This document shows, one piece after another, positions 17,804-27,029 of a stretch of 42,639 nucleotides of DNA (the stretch's first letter is position 1; each line of letters starts with the position of its first letter). Position numbers and translations under genes: made by a program. The DNA lies in contig CAJXRC010000013.1 of NCBI GenBank assembly GCA_913058405.1, positions 1 to 42,639 of the forward strand. Direction: 5' to 3'. The stretch is from an uncultured Colwellia sp. Its GTDB lineage: Bacteria > Pseudomonadota > Gammaproteobacteria > Enterobacterales > Alteromonadaceae. A model generated the notes under the pieces. The model worked only from the letters and a program-made list of their open reading frames with translations, made no database searches and was not told the DNA's origin.

Positions 17804-18241
17804 ATGACTACTTTCATCAATAAAACAGTAATGGTTGTTTTGCTCTGTTTGATCTTTATCGGTCAATCAATGGCATCAGTGACTATGTTTTATAGCATGG
17901 CAGGTATGCAACAAAGTGGGCAAATGATGACTAAAATGTCATCGATGAAAGGTTCAAATCATCACAGCACACAGAGAAACAACACTGCCCACGACATGAA
18001 TGCGATGTCTGATTGTGACGAAGAAATGATGACAAAAAAAACTTGTTCTTCCATGTCTTCTGAAAGTTGTTGTGAACAAGAGTGTGATTGTTTAACAGGC
18101 GGGTGTTCAACCGTTTCAGCATTTTCAATGATTATCGATTACACCCCCGTCTTTGCAACGCCGAGTAAAATAAAGTCACTCAATACCATTACCACAAGTC
18201 AAACACTTACCTCCCTTTATAGACCACCTATTCTGAGCTAA
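17804..18241 (+). CDS. Small secreted Met/Cys/His-rich protein, probable periplasmic metal binder
   Basis: The first 25 or so residues form a signal peptide (MTTFINKTVMVVLLCLIFIG then QSMASV). The mature part is rich in Met, His and Ser (MKGSNHHSTQ, HDMNAM) followed by a cysteine-dense stretch (SCCEQECDCLTGGC), which suggests binding of copper, silver or another soft metal. No named domain is recognised. I use the ATG at 17804 (145 residues); a GTG at 17795 would add three. It lies 120 bp upstream of a CusC-like gene in the same direction. Confidence 0.7.
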   Translation: MTTFINKTVMVVLLCLIFIGQSMASVTMFYSMAGMQQSGQMMTKMSSMKGSNHHSTQRNNTAHDMNAMSDCDEEMMTKKTCSSMSSESCCEQECDCLTGGCSTVSAFSMIIDYTPVFATPSKIKSLNTITTSQTLTSLYRPPILS

Positions 18242-18361
18242 TCACAGTCTCATTGCGTCTACATTTTGCTGTATAAATTTTATAGTTGATAACTTAACAA
18301 GTATCGCTGATGCAAAACACCGTCTAGTCATTACCGTAAAGTATTCCCTCAGGAGGGAGTC

Positions 18362-19840
18362 ATGTTTTTATTTTCTTTTCCCGTTCAAGCTCGCGCAACT
18401 GTTGCTAGCATTATCACATTAAGTTTGTTATGTGCTATTAGCCCTACTCTTCAGGCTGCTGATAATAAGAAGGTTTGGTCATTTAATAGTACCGTAACAA
18501 CTGCACAAAAAAACGACCCTTGGCTCTCGGGTAATAAACACCAGCAACAAGCTGTTGAGGCCTTGAGCAATGCCGCTTCAAGTTTACCTGCCCCTAAAAT
18601 GTCAGTCGCATTTGCAAACTTGCCTACTGATGGTTTTGACTTTTCTCAAGAGGGAATGACACAACTAAAAGTGGGGATTACTCAGATGTTTCCTCGAGGT
18701 GATAGCCTGACAATCAAGAATCAACAATTGCGTATTCAAAGCGAAGCCTATCCTTTTCAACGTAACGATAGAGAAGCCAAAGTTGCGGTTACCGTTGGCA
18801 GCTTATGGCTTGATGCCTATAATGTTCAGCAAAGCATTATCCTAATTGAACAAAATCGTTCCCTATTCGAGCAATTAGCTGATGTCGCTCAAGCCAGTTA
18901 TTCTTCAACGTTAGGTAAAACACGTCAGCAAGATATTGTTCGTGCCCAACTTGAATTAACACAGCTCGATGATCGACTCGACATATTAGCGCAGCAACAA
19001 AATGCTTACATAGGTATGTTGTCACAATGGCTATCAACGGCATTTCTTAATGATTCTACGCAAGTAAATATAGCTGAGCTCGGTCAACTACAGAATATGA
19101 AATTAGCTAAGCAATTGCCCCAGTTAGATTTACTACATACAGGATTAAGTCACACTGGTGCTACCCGTTCAAAAGCAGACAGTACGGGTCTGAGTAATAC
19201 TGCTATGAGTAATAACCCTTGGTTATCTGTTGAGGAGCTGACCAAACAATTCGTTAAGCACCCTGCAGTTATTGCACTAGATAAAAAAATACTAGCAACA
19301 AAAACAGGCATAAGTTTAGCTGAACAAGCCTACCAACCTGAGTGGGGTATTAACGCAAGTTATGGCTATCGTGATGATGATCCTTTAGGTAACAATAGAG
19401 CAGATTTATTCTCTGTTGGCGTGACTTTTGATCTGCCACTGTTTACTGATAATCGTCAAGATATGACAGTAAAATCAGCAGTTTCAGCAACAGAAGCAGT
19501 GAAAACAGAAAAGATATTATTACTGCGTCAGTTACTGGGTGCTTTCTCTAGTGCACAAGGTCGCTTATCACGATTGAACAGTCGTAAAACGCTTTACCAA
19601 ACGAGATTATTACCACAAATTCACGATCAAGCGGAAGCCTCATTAACGGCATATACCAATGATGATGGTGATTTTTCAGAAGTCGTACGATCACGCATTG
19701 CTGTACTTAATGCTGAAATAGAACAACTAAAAATTGCTGTTGAACAGCAAAAAATAATTTTAGAGCTGAATTACCTTTTTGTCGGTAGTTTGGCTATGAA
19801 CAATACGCAGCAAACTTTTGCTCCGCGTGAGGAAAAATAA
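18362..19840 (+). CDS. cusC: CusC-like outer-membrane efflux protein (TolC family)
   Basis: The 492-residue protein has a signal peptide (about 1-32, ending PTLQA) and the two long helical repeats of outer-membrane efflux proteins. The ribosome-binding site AGGAGGGAG ahead of the ATG is the strongest in the window. It overlaps the adaptor gene by one base (TAATG), so the two are translationally coupled. In the family it forms the outer-membrane duct of a tripartite metal pump. The specific Cus name rests on the copper-type adaptor and pump that follow. Confidence 0.88.
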   Translation: MFLFSFPVQARATVASIITLSLLCAISPTLQAADNKKVWSFNSTVTTAQKNDPWLSGNKHQQQAVEALSNAASSLPAPKMSVAFANLPTDGFDFSQEGMTQLKVGITQMFPRGDSLTIKNQQLRIQSEAYPFQRNDREAKVAVTVGSLWLDAYNVQQSIILIEQNRSLFEQLADVAQASYSSTLGKTRQQDIVRAQLELTQLDDRLDILAQQQNAYIGMLSQWLSTAFLNDSTQVNIAELGQLQNMKLAKQLPQLDLLHTGLSHTGATRSKADSTGLSNTAMSNNPWLSVEELTKQFVKHPAVIALDKKILATKTGISLAEQAYQPEWGINASYGYRDDDPLGNNRADLFSVGVTFDLPLFTDNRQDMTVKSAVSATEAVKTEKILLLRQLLGAFSSAQGRLSRLNSRKTLYQTRLLPQIHDQAEASLTAYTNDDGDFSEVVRSRIAVLNAEIEQLKIAVEQQKIILELNYLFVGSLAMNNTQQTFAPREEK

Positions 19841-21432
19841 TGACTATCAATAAACATATCAACGACTCAGCAGAACGTCCAGTAGAAAAAGTCAGACACA
19901 TTACGTTAACAGGCATCATTTTAGGCTTAGTTTTCGGGGTAATAATCACCCTAGTTGTAACAAGCTTTTTACCATCAAAAACAAGCGTTAGTGACAACAG
20001 TACAGAAGAAAGTAAACCTTTGTATTGGGTAGCACCAATGGATGCAAATTTTAGACGTGATCAGCCGGGTCAATCACCAATGGGCATGGATTTGATCCCT
20101 TATTACGGTAGTCAAAATAATACGATTGATGAAGGTGCTGGTACTATAAAAATATCGCCGAGTGTTATTAACAACTTAGGTGTACGTACTACGACAGCCA
20201 CTTATCGTCCACTCAAGACAACAATAGAAACAGTGGGTTATGTCACTTATGATGAAGATAAATTGGTACATATTCATCCGCGGATTGCAGGTTGGGTTGA
20301 AAAGCTCTACATCAACGCTATTGGTGATCCTGTGACTAAGGGTCAGCCACTTTATGACATATATTCACCTGAATTAGTCAATGCTCAAGAAGAATTACTG
20401 CTGGCATTAGATCGAAAAAATAAACGTTTAATTACCGCCGCTGAAAATCGTCTTATCGCCTTACAAATTCCTCGTAAGGCGATTAACGCATTAAAAAAGG
20501 ATAAAAAAGTCCAACTAAACGTTACTTTTTACGCTCCACAAAATGGTGTAGTAGAAAGTTTATTTATCAGAGAAGGCTTCTATGTAAAACCAGAAACCAT
20601 GATGTTATCTATAGTCGATTTAACCCAAGTATGGGTGAAGGCAGAAGTTTTTGAGCGCGATGTATTTAAAGTTGTCATGGGCGATAGTGCCAGCATGCGT
20701 TTAGATTACTTACCTTCCAAACAATGGGACGGTAAAGTTGAACACGTACATCCTATGTTAAATCCAAAAACAAGAACCGGTATTGTTAGACTGCATTTTA
20801 ATAACCAGAACGGTGATTTAAGACCGAATATGTTCGCGCAAATTTCAATTGCCATCAATGACAATGAACCCGCTTTGCAAGTACCAAAAGAAGCCGTTAT
20901 CCGAACGGGCAACCAAGACAGAGTAGTTTTAGCATTAGGCGAAGGTTATTTTAAGTCAGTCGCAGTGAAAATTGGTCGTTTTGATCGCGATAATATCGAA
21001 ATTATTTCTGGTCTTGCCGCTGGGGAGAAAGTGGTTAGTTCCGCCCAGTTCTTACTCGACTCAGAGTCTAGTAAAACATCCGACTTTAAACGTATGTATA
21101 TTGAAGAATTTCAATCTGATGATACTGCTGAAGACACTAACAATGAAGTTTCTTCAGCAACAGTTCATGGCACAGTCACTGCGGTGATGACCGATCACCG
21201 CATGGTAACTATCGATCGTGAAGCGATTGAAAAATGGAACCGAGAGCCCGCTAGCGTTGATTTCATGGTGGCTGAATCCGTAGATATGACACTATTTCAT
21301 GCTGGTGCATATTTAATGTTTACCTTCGAAATTAGCGATGGCGAATTCATTATTGTTAGTGCAATGACAATGAAAAAAGGCATGTCGCATGACATGTCTA
21401 AGGCAACTATGATTGAAGGAGATACACAATGA
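19840..21432 (+). CDS. cusB: CusB-like periplasmic adaptor with metal-binding N-terminus and CusF-like C-terminal domain
   Basis: The 530-residue membrane fusion protein has an N-terminal membrane anchor (about 24-44) and a short heavy-metal-binding motif (YWVAPMDANF, QSPMGMDLIPYY, about 62-90). The barrel-sandwich and beta-barrel domains of CusB follow, with a C-terminal domain from about 440 (VHGTVTAVMTDHRMVTIDRE ... FTFEISDGEFIIVSAM). That domain resembles CusF, the periplasmic Cu/Ag chaperone. E. coli has CusF as a separate protein, so here chaperone and adaptor appear fused. It overlaps the pump gene by ATGA. Confidence 0.9.
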   Translation: MTINKHINDSAERPVEKVRHITLTGIILGLVFGVIITLVVTSFLPSKTSVSDNSTEESKPLYWVAPMDANFRRDQPGQSPMGMDLIPYYGSQNNTIDEGAGTIKISPSVINNLGVRTTTATYRPLKTTIETVGYVTYDEDKLVHIHPRIAGWVEKLYINAIGDPVTKGQPLYDIYSPELVNAQEELLLALDRKNKRLITAAENRLIALQIPRKAINALKKDKKVQLNVTFYAPQNGVVESLFIREGFYVKPETMMLSIVDLTQVWVKAEVFERDVFKVVMGDSASMRLDYLPSKQWDGKVEHVHPMLNPKTRTGIVRLHFNNQNGDLRPNMFAQISIAINDNEPALQVPKEAVIRTGNQDRVVLALGEGYFKSVAVKIGRFDRDNIEIISGLAAGEKVVSSAQFLLDSESSKTSDFKRMYIEEFQSDDTAEDTNNEVSSATVHGTVTAVMTDHRMVTIDREAIEKWNREPASVDFMVAESVDMTLFHAGAYLMFTFEISDGEFIIVSAMTMKKGMSHDMSKATMIEGDTQ

Positions 21433-24400
21433 TTGCTGCCATTATTCGTTGGTCAGTAGGCAATCGTTTCTTCGTCATATTGGCCACTATGATTTTAGTG
21501 GGCATAGGTTTGTACTCAGTAAAAAATACGCCTATTGATGCACTGCCTGATTTATCTGATGTGCAAGTTATTATCAAAACGAGTTATCCCGGACAAGCAC
21601 CGCAAGTAGTTGAAGATCAGGTAACTTACCCGCTCACTACCGCTATGTTATCAGTACCTGGCGCAGTAACTGTGCGTGGTTTCTCCTTTTTTGGTGATTC
21701 TTATGTTTATATTATTTTTGAAGAAGATACCGACCTTTATTGGGCTCGATCTCGGGTATTAGAATATTTAAGTCAGGTATCACCTAACTTACCGAGTGAT
21801 GCAAAACCGCAGTTAGGTCCTGATGCGACAGGTGTTGGTTGGGTATATCTCTATTCGTTGATCGACAAAACCGGCCAACATGATTTAAGTCAGTTACGTA
21901 GCTTACAAGATTGGTTTTTAAAATATGAGCTACAAACGGTAAAAGGTGTTTCAGAAGTGACCGCACTTGGCGGCATGGTTAAGCAATACCAAGTACAGGT
22001 TGATCCTGACAAGTTGCGTGCTTTTGGTATCCCACTTTCACTTATTCAAACGGCCATCAAACAAGGCAACCAAGAGATTGGCGCTTCTGTGGTAGAAATG
22101 GCTGAAGCTGAATACATGGTAAGAGCAACGGGCTATCTAAAAGGCGTTGAAGACCTTGAAAATATTCCTTTGGGTGTCAATGAAAATGGAACACCCTTAT
22201 TACTTAAAGATGTTGCACAAATAGGTACAGGTCCGCAAATGCGTCGTGGTATTGCCGAACTAAATGGTGAAGGTGAAACCGTTGGCGGCATTGTGGTGAT
22301 GCGCTTTGGTGAAAATGCTCAGCAGGTCATTAACGGCGTAAAGGCTAAACTAGAACAGTTGAAAAAAGGTTTGCCTGAAGGGGTAGAAATTGTCCCTGTT
22401 TATGACAGATCGGCATTAATTGAGCGTGCTGTAAGTAACTTAGCGATGAAGCTTTTAGAGGAGTTTGGTGTTGTCGCTTTAGTTTGTGTCATTTTTCTCT
22501 TTCATCTCCGCTCTTCTTTAGTGGTGATTATTAGCATTCCTGTCGGTATTTTAACGGCCTTTATCGTGATGCATGCTCAAGGCTTAAATGCCAACATCAT
22601 GTCTCTTGGCGGCATTGCCATTGCCATTGGCGCTATGGTTGATGGTGCAATTGTAATGATTGAAAACATGCACAAACATATGGAGCGTGAACCCCAAGAT
22701 AAACCCTTATCAAACGAAAAACGTTGGCAGGTTGTCATTGATTCCGCCAGCGAAGTCGGTCCAGCATTATTCTTTAGCTTGCTCATTATAACGGTCAGCT
22801 TTGTGCCAGTATTTACCCTTGAAGCGCAAGAAGGTCGAATGTTTTCGCCGCTTGCTTACACTAAAACCTATGCAATGGCAGCCGCTGCTGCGCTGGCGAT
22901 TACCTTAGTACCGGTATTAATGGGTTATTTTATTCGTGGCAAAGTGCTCGCTGAACATAAAAACCCAGTAAATAAATTCTTAACAGCACTGTATCTGCCT
23001 GCGCTAAAAACGGTATTACGTTTTCCAAAAACCACCCTATCTGCTGCTGTGGTTGTGTTTATCATTGGTTTATATCCGTTAGATAAAATAGGCAGTGAAT
23101 TCATTCCTCCCCTTGATGAAGGTGACTTGATGTATATGCCAACCACTTATCCTGGCATATCTATCGGCCAAGCAAGACAGTTACTGCAACAAACCGACAA
23201 GCTGATTAAAACCGTACCTGAGGTAAAAACCGTGTTTGGTAAAATGGGACGTGCAGAAACAGCAACGGATCCCGCACCGTTAACTATGATAGAAACCTTT
23301 ATTCAATTTAAGCCTAAAAGTGAATGGCGCGACGGCATGACTATCGCTAGTTTAAAAAAGGAACTTGATGCATTAGTAAAGCTACCCGGCGTTACTAATG
23401 CCTGGGTTATGCCGATAAAAACCCGTATAGATATGTTAGCTACAGGCATAAAAACACCTGTTGGTATTAAAATATCGGGACCAAAACTTGAAACGATTCA
23501 AGAAATTGGTCAACAGCTTGAAAGTATTTTGGCCAAAGTACCTGGTACCGCTTCCGTATATTCTGAGCGTGTTGCAGGTGGTCGCTATATCAAAGTTGAT
23601 ATTCAACGTGGCAAAGCGGCTCGTTATGGTTTAAATATTAGTGATATTCAACAAGTAGTTGCTACTGCAATTGGTGGTATGAATGTTACCAATACCGTAG
23701 AAGGTTTAGAGCGCTATCCGGTTAGTTTACGTTATCCCCAAGATTACCGAGACTCACCAGAGCAGCTATCACAACTACCCATAGTTACGCCCAATGGTCA
23801 GCGAATCTCATTAGGTGATGTTGCCCATGTATTTATTGAAGATGGGCCACCGGGCATCAAATCAGAGAATGCTCGATTAACCGGTTGGGCGTTCATTGAC
23901 TTAGCTGATACAAAAGGCGTTGATGTGGGCAGTTACGTGACCCATGCACAAACTGTATTAGATAAGGAATTAAAACTGCCAACAGGTTATTCTATTACGT
24001 GGGCAGGCCAGTATGAATACATGCAAAGAGCTAAAGCCAAACTGACCTATGTAGTGCCGTTAACATTAGCCATTATTATTGTATTACTGTATCTAAACTT
24101 TCGAAATGTCATCGAAGTCGCCATGATTTTAGGTACGCTGCCACTCGCTATGGTGGGAAGTATTTGGTTAATGTACTTGCAAGGTTTCAACTTCTCAGTC
24201 GCGGTAGGTGTTGGTTTTATTGCGCTTGCGGGTGTTGCAGTAGAAATTGGCGTTATTATGTTGGTTTACTTGAATCAAGCGTATAATGCTTTAATGGCTG
24301 AGAATGCCACAACAGGCAAAGGAACAACTAAGGCTGATATTTTACAAGCTGTGCTTCATGGCGCTGGTTTACGAGTAAGACCTATTATGATGACCGGAGG

Positions 24401-24596
24401 AACGGTTATTGTTGGTTTATTGCCTATATTATATGGCACGGGTACTGGTTCAGAAGTGATGAGCCGAATTGCTGCGCCTATGGTTGGTGGTATGGCGAGT
24501 GCTATGTTATTGACCTTGCTTGTTTTACCTGCGCTCTATTATTTATGGCGCTCGACCAATTTACCAACGACTGAAGATGTAGTTCAAGAAAAGTAA
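21429..24596 (+). CDS. cusA: CusA-like heavy-metal RND efflux pump
   Basis: The 1055-residue inner-membrane proton antiporter has two homologous halves with 12 membrane helices. The TM4 region GGIAIAIGAMVDGAIVMIEN carries the acidic residue expected for proton relay in heavy-metal RND pumps. Methionines in DPAPLTM and KTRIDML fall, by memory of the E. coli sequence, at the CusA metal-relay positions 573 and 623, supporting Cu(I)/Ag(I) rather than Co/Zn/Cd. The C-terminus GSEVMSRIAAPMVGGM is typical. It is coupled to the adaptor by an ATGA overlap. Confidence 0.93.
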   Translation: MIAAIIRWSVGNRFFVILATMILVGIGLYSVKNTPIDALPDLSDVQVIIKTSYPGQAPQVVEDQVTYPLTTAMLSVPGAVTVRGFSFFGDSYVYIIFEEDTDLYWARSRVLEYLSQVSPNLPSDAKPQLGPDATGVGWVYLYSLIDKTGQHDLSQLRSLQDWFLKYELQTVKGVSEVTALGGMVKQYQVQVDPDKLRAFGIPLSLIQTAIKQGNQEIGASVVEMAEAEYMVRATGYLKGVEDLENIPLGVNENGTPLLLKDVAQIGTGPQMRRGIAELNGEGETVGGIVVMRFGENAQQVINGVKAKLEQLKKGLPEGVEIVPVYDRSALIERAVSNLAMKLLEEFGVVALVCVIFLFHLRSSLVVIISIPVGILTAFIVMHAQGLNANIMSLGGIAIAIGAMVDGAIVMIENMHKHMEREPQDKPLSNEKRWQVVIDSASEVGPALFFSLLIITVSFVPVFTLEAQEGRMFSPLAYTKTYAMAAAAALAITLVPVLMGYFIRGKVLAEHKNPVNKFLTALYLPALKTVLRFPKTTLSAAVVVFIIGLYPLDKIGSEFIPPLDEGDLMYMPTTYPGISIGQARQLLQQTDKLIKTVPEVKTVFGKMGRAETATDPAPLTMIETFIQFKPKSEWRDGMTIASLKKELDALVKLPGVTNAWVMPIKTRIDMLATGIKTPVGIKISGPKLETIQEIGQQLESILAKVPGTASVYSERVAGGRYIKVDIQRGKAARYGLNISDIQQVVATAIGGMNVTNTVEGLERYPVSLRYPQDYRDSPEQLSQLPIVTPNGQRISLGDVAHVFIEDGPPGIKSENARLTGWAFIDLADTKGVDVGSYVTHAQTVLDKELKLPTGYSITWAGQYEYMQRAKAKLTYVVPLTLAIIIVLLYLNFRNVIEVAMILGTLPLAMVGSIWLMYLQGFNFSVAVGVGFIALAGVAVEIGVIMLVYLNQAYNALMAENATTGKGTTKADILQAVLHGAGLRVRPIMMTGGTVIVGLLPILYGTGTGSEVMSRIAAPMVGGMASAMLLTLLVLPALYYLWRSTNLPTTEDVVQEK

Positions 24597-24597
24597 T

Positions 24598-25476
24598 ATG
24601 AAAAAAAACACTCTAAACCTCCTATCACTAAGTCTCACATTCTTGGTTATGTGCGCAAGCATTTATACTAAACCTGTCCAGGCAAAAGTATTAGTAGTCG
24701 CTTCTGATGAATGGTGTCCTTATATCTGTGACAACACTCATCTTCCGGGGTTTTTAGTTGAGATAGTGACAGAGATCGCTGCCAGTAATGGCGTTAAAGT
24801 AAAGTTTGCTTTAACGCCATTAGCAAGAGCGCTAGACCTCACCCAAAAGGGAAAAATAGACATACTGCTGGGTTTAACGGCACAGCATATAAGTGATTTT
24901 CAGCTGCAAAAAACTCACTTAAGTTTTGGTGGCTTATATAATGACTTTTATGTGCGTGATAATGATCCATGGCGTTTTAATGGCATTGTTGATTTAGAGA
25001 TTACGTTAAGAAACAATGCTATTTTAGGTACTATCAACGGCTATGAGTATGGCGATAATATCGGTAATTTACTAAAAAATAATGCTGCGCACATATTTTC
25101 AGCGAGTGGTAATTCTCCATTACAAAAGCAGCTAAAAATGTTGCGCTTGGGTCGATTAGACATTTTATTGGATTCCAGATTTACTGTGCAATATCAGCTA
25201 TCTAAATTGGTAAATAAATCATCGAAGCTTAAAGCATCAAGCACGCCCAGCTCAGCAATCATTTATGCCGGCACTGAAGGTGACTTTACGCCATTATTTT
25301 TGGGGTTTTCGCCCCTTTTGAGTAAAGAGCAAGTACAGCTTTTCGATGATGGTTTAATGAACCTTAGAGAGAATGGACGGTTAAATAAAATTTTAGCAAA
25401 ATACGGCGTAATAGATTGGCATCAGCAATCAATAACGCAGCAAGACAAAGAGTCATCATATTTGATGGGAGGGTAA
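24598..25476 (+). CDS. Periplasmic solute-binding protein, family 3-like
   Basis: The 292-residue protein has a signal peptide (about 1-29, cut near VQA) and the type 2 periplasmic binding fold (about 30-270). It opens with LVVASDEWCPYIC and PGFLVEIVTEIAASNG, a pattern of amino-acid-type family 3 proteins in marine gammaproteobacteria. It starts one base after the cusA stop, so it is in the efflux operon. No ABC permease or ATPase is next to it, which argues for a stand-alone sensor or scavenging role. The ligand is unknown. The two early cysteines could bind metal or form a disulfide. Confidence 0.75.
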   Translation: MKKNTLNLLSLSLTFLVMCASIYTKPVQAKVLVVASDEWCPYICDNTHLPGFLVEIVTEIAASNGVKVKFALTPLARALDLTQKGKIDILLGLTAQHISDFQLQKTHLSFGGLYNDFYVRDNDPWRFNGIVDLEITLRNNAILGTINGYEYGDNIGNLLKNNAAHIFSASGNSPLQKQLKMLRLGRLDILLDSRFTVQYQLSKLVNKSSKLKASSTPSSAIIYAGTEGDFTPLFLGFSPLLSKEQVQLFDDGLMNLRENGRLNKILAKYGVIDWHQQSITQQDKESSYLMGG

Positions 25477-25537
25477 AGCCTTTTTGCAAAATCACCCTGT
25501 TTTATTATTACCTTTAACTTCAAATTGAAGACTATAA

Positions 25538-26119
25538 ATGCGATTTTTTGAAATAACATTACTTGCTGCCTTAGCTAATTTTTTTGCTATATTTAGCGTC
25601 TATGCCAATGTAGAAATCACTCAGGCGCCATTAGACAAGTATCAATGGAGTTATGATACCGACCCTTATGGTAGCGAAGCTATTATTAATGAAAAGCTTA
25701 TTAGACATGGTGGTATTTGGATTAAATTTAAACGAGTGCCTCGTGTTGATGCCAAGCGTAATTCATGGGTTGAATTAATTCACCGATTACCTGGCGCATC
25801 TTTAGCTGGAAGTCAGAAAATACGTTTAACCTACCAATGTGATATTGCCCTTATTATCAAATTATCTCAGCAAGAATACGGTAAACACGGTGACAAAAGT
25901 TATGCCCATTACCAAATAGAATTGCCAGCAACAAATCAGTGGTCAACTAAGGAAGTTGATTTGAAAGACTTCTCCCGACCAGCATGGACACCAACTAACT
26001 CAACAGACCATGGTTTAATACCTAAACATATTGATGAGATTTATCTGACCCCAAGCATGACAGATAAAGACGGTGGTGAAGCTATTTTGCAAGTTCGTGC
26101 GATTGAGTTAATTCCTTAA
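25538..26119 (+). CDS. Secreted beta-rich protein, carbohydrate-binding-like fold
   Basis: I do not recognise a named family. The 193-residue protein has a signal peptide (about 1-23, ending VYA). The mature protein is mainly beta strand with the pattern of jelly-roll modules (IWIKFKRVPRVD, QKIRLTYQCDIALIIKLSQ, LPATNQWSTKEVDLKDFSRP, IDEIYLTPSM). This resembles CIA30/CBM11-type galactose-binding folds, by eye only. It follows the binding protein by 61 bp on the same strand and is probably the last gene of the efflux operon. Confidence 0.6.
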   Translation: MRFFEITLLAALANFFAIFSVYANVEITQAPLDKYQWSYDTDPYGSEAIINEKLIRHGGIWIKFKRVPRVDAKRNSWVELIHRLPGASLAGSQKIRLTYQCDIALIIKLSQQEYGKHGDKSYAHYQIELPATNQWSTKEVDLKDFSRPAWTPTNSTDHGLIPKHIDEIYLTPSMTDKDGGEAILQVRAIELIP

Positions 26120-26122
26120 GTC

Positions 26123-26201
26123 ATTGCCTTAGGAAATTACCTTAAGTGATTACTTTAAGGAATAGTCTTAGGCAATCACATTAAAGTGTCATTTTTTGAA
26201 A
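26123..26201 (+). terminator. Nested dyads after the cus operon, possible terminator
   Basis: An outer imperfect stem ATTGCCTTAGG / CTTAGGCAAT (26123-26133 with 26167-26176) encloses an inner hairpin CCTTAAGT-GATT-ACTTTAAGG with one bulge. A weaker dyad CACATTAAAGTG and a run of six T residues follow. It marks the end of the plus-strand operon. Confidence 0.45.
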
Positions 26202-26257
26202 ATAAACTATTCTTCACAAACCTTCAATTTATCTATGTTTTAAATAGATACCCAGGG

Positions 26258-26797
26258 CTATTTTTTTAATCCAACAATTGAATACTCACCGCCGACGGTA
26301 AGTTTGACCGTTACTGGTTTATCTGATGTGTTCTTCCAATACCAGCCATGAACACCCGCGAATGGCGTGGTAAAGCTACCTTTCATCTCAGTTAAGGTCG
26401 CAATAGCATAACTCTCATAATAACCTGTGGTATCACCTTCAGGTTCACCATGTAAATCAAAGAAAAGTGCAGTGCCTTCCGTTTGCCATTGATATTCCAT
26501 TTTCTTAAACTGCGCCATCGCAAATTTATACTCAATACCACGTCCTGCGGGAACAATTACTTCAATAATATCGGTTTCATGTTGTTTTACTGTGTTGAGT
26601 TCATCACTTTGTTTGGTATTAATCGTCGCCTTACCTCTAGGGTTCGCTAAAGCCGTTAAACCAAGCTTTGTGCCAATACCCGTTGGGTCGATATTGTATT
26701 CTGCCGGTAAAATAAAACTGACCAATACCACGCCAGCAATCACCAGCGCGATAATAGTTGATTTGAGTAAAGCCTTATTTGATAACGTATGTTGCAT
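26258..26797 (-). CDS. Membrane-anchored periplasmic protein
   Basis: From the ATG at 26797 the protein has 179 residues, with one N-terminal membrane helix (about 11-32) and a C-terminal soluble domain of beta-rich character (YKFAMAQFKKMEYQWQTEGT, GVHGWYWKNTSDKPVTVKLT). It resembles proteins annotated as transmembrane anchor proteins next to HupE-like genes and metal efflux systems. The ORF track adds nine codons (start 26824), but those codons are encoded by a dispersed palindromic repeat, so I prefer the inner ATG, although its ribosome-binding site is weak. The function is unknown. Confidence 0.65.
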   Translation of the reverse strand: MQHTLSNKALLKSTIIALVIAGVVLVSFILPAEYNIDPTGIGTKLGLTALANPRGKATINTKQSDELNTVKQHETDIIEVIVPAGRGIEYKFAMAQFKKMEYQWQTEGTALFFDLHGEPEGDTTGYYESYAIATLTEMKGSFTTPFAGVHGWYWKNTSDKPVTVKLTVGGEYSIVGLKK

Positions 26798-26969
26798 ATA
26801 TACCCGTTCTACTTGTAGATGCATGACTCAGCTGGATTTAGGGAATGCTAAACAAATCATACTCTACGTTACATTTCTTTTTAAGGGAATAACCCTTAAT
26901 AAAAAAAGCGCCTTGATTATGAATCGCTCAGACTTCCTGAAACGAGCATATTCAAGTGGAGCGGGTATA
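26798..26969. repeat. Palindromic intergenic repeat, TATACCCG family, copy B (172 bp)
   Basis: Inverted ends TATACCCGTTCTACTTG (26798-26814) and CAAGTGGAGCGGGTATA (26953-26969) pair over 17 bp with two G-T wobbles. The interior holds a central dyad TTAAGGG-AATAA-CCCTTAA. The right end, CAGACTTCCTGAAACGAGCATATTCAAG, is shared with copy A. It fills the spacer and supplies the extra codons of the ORF-track start of the anchor gene. Confidence 0.65.
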
Positions 26970-27029
26970 AGTCTCTTAAATATAGAATTGAGTAAATGAG
27001 TGTTTTGCTGACTTAATAATATTGATAAC

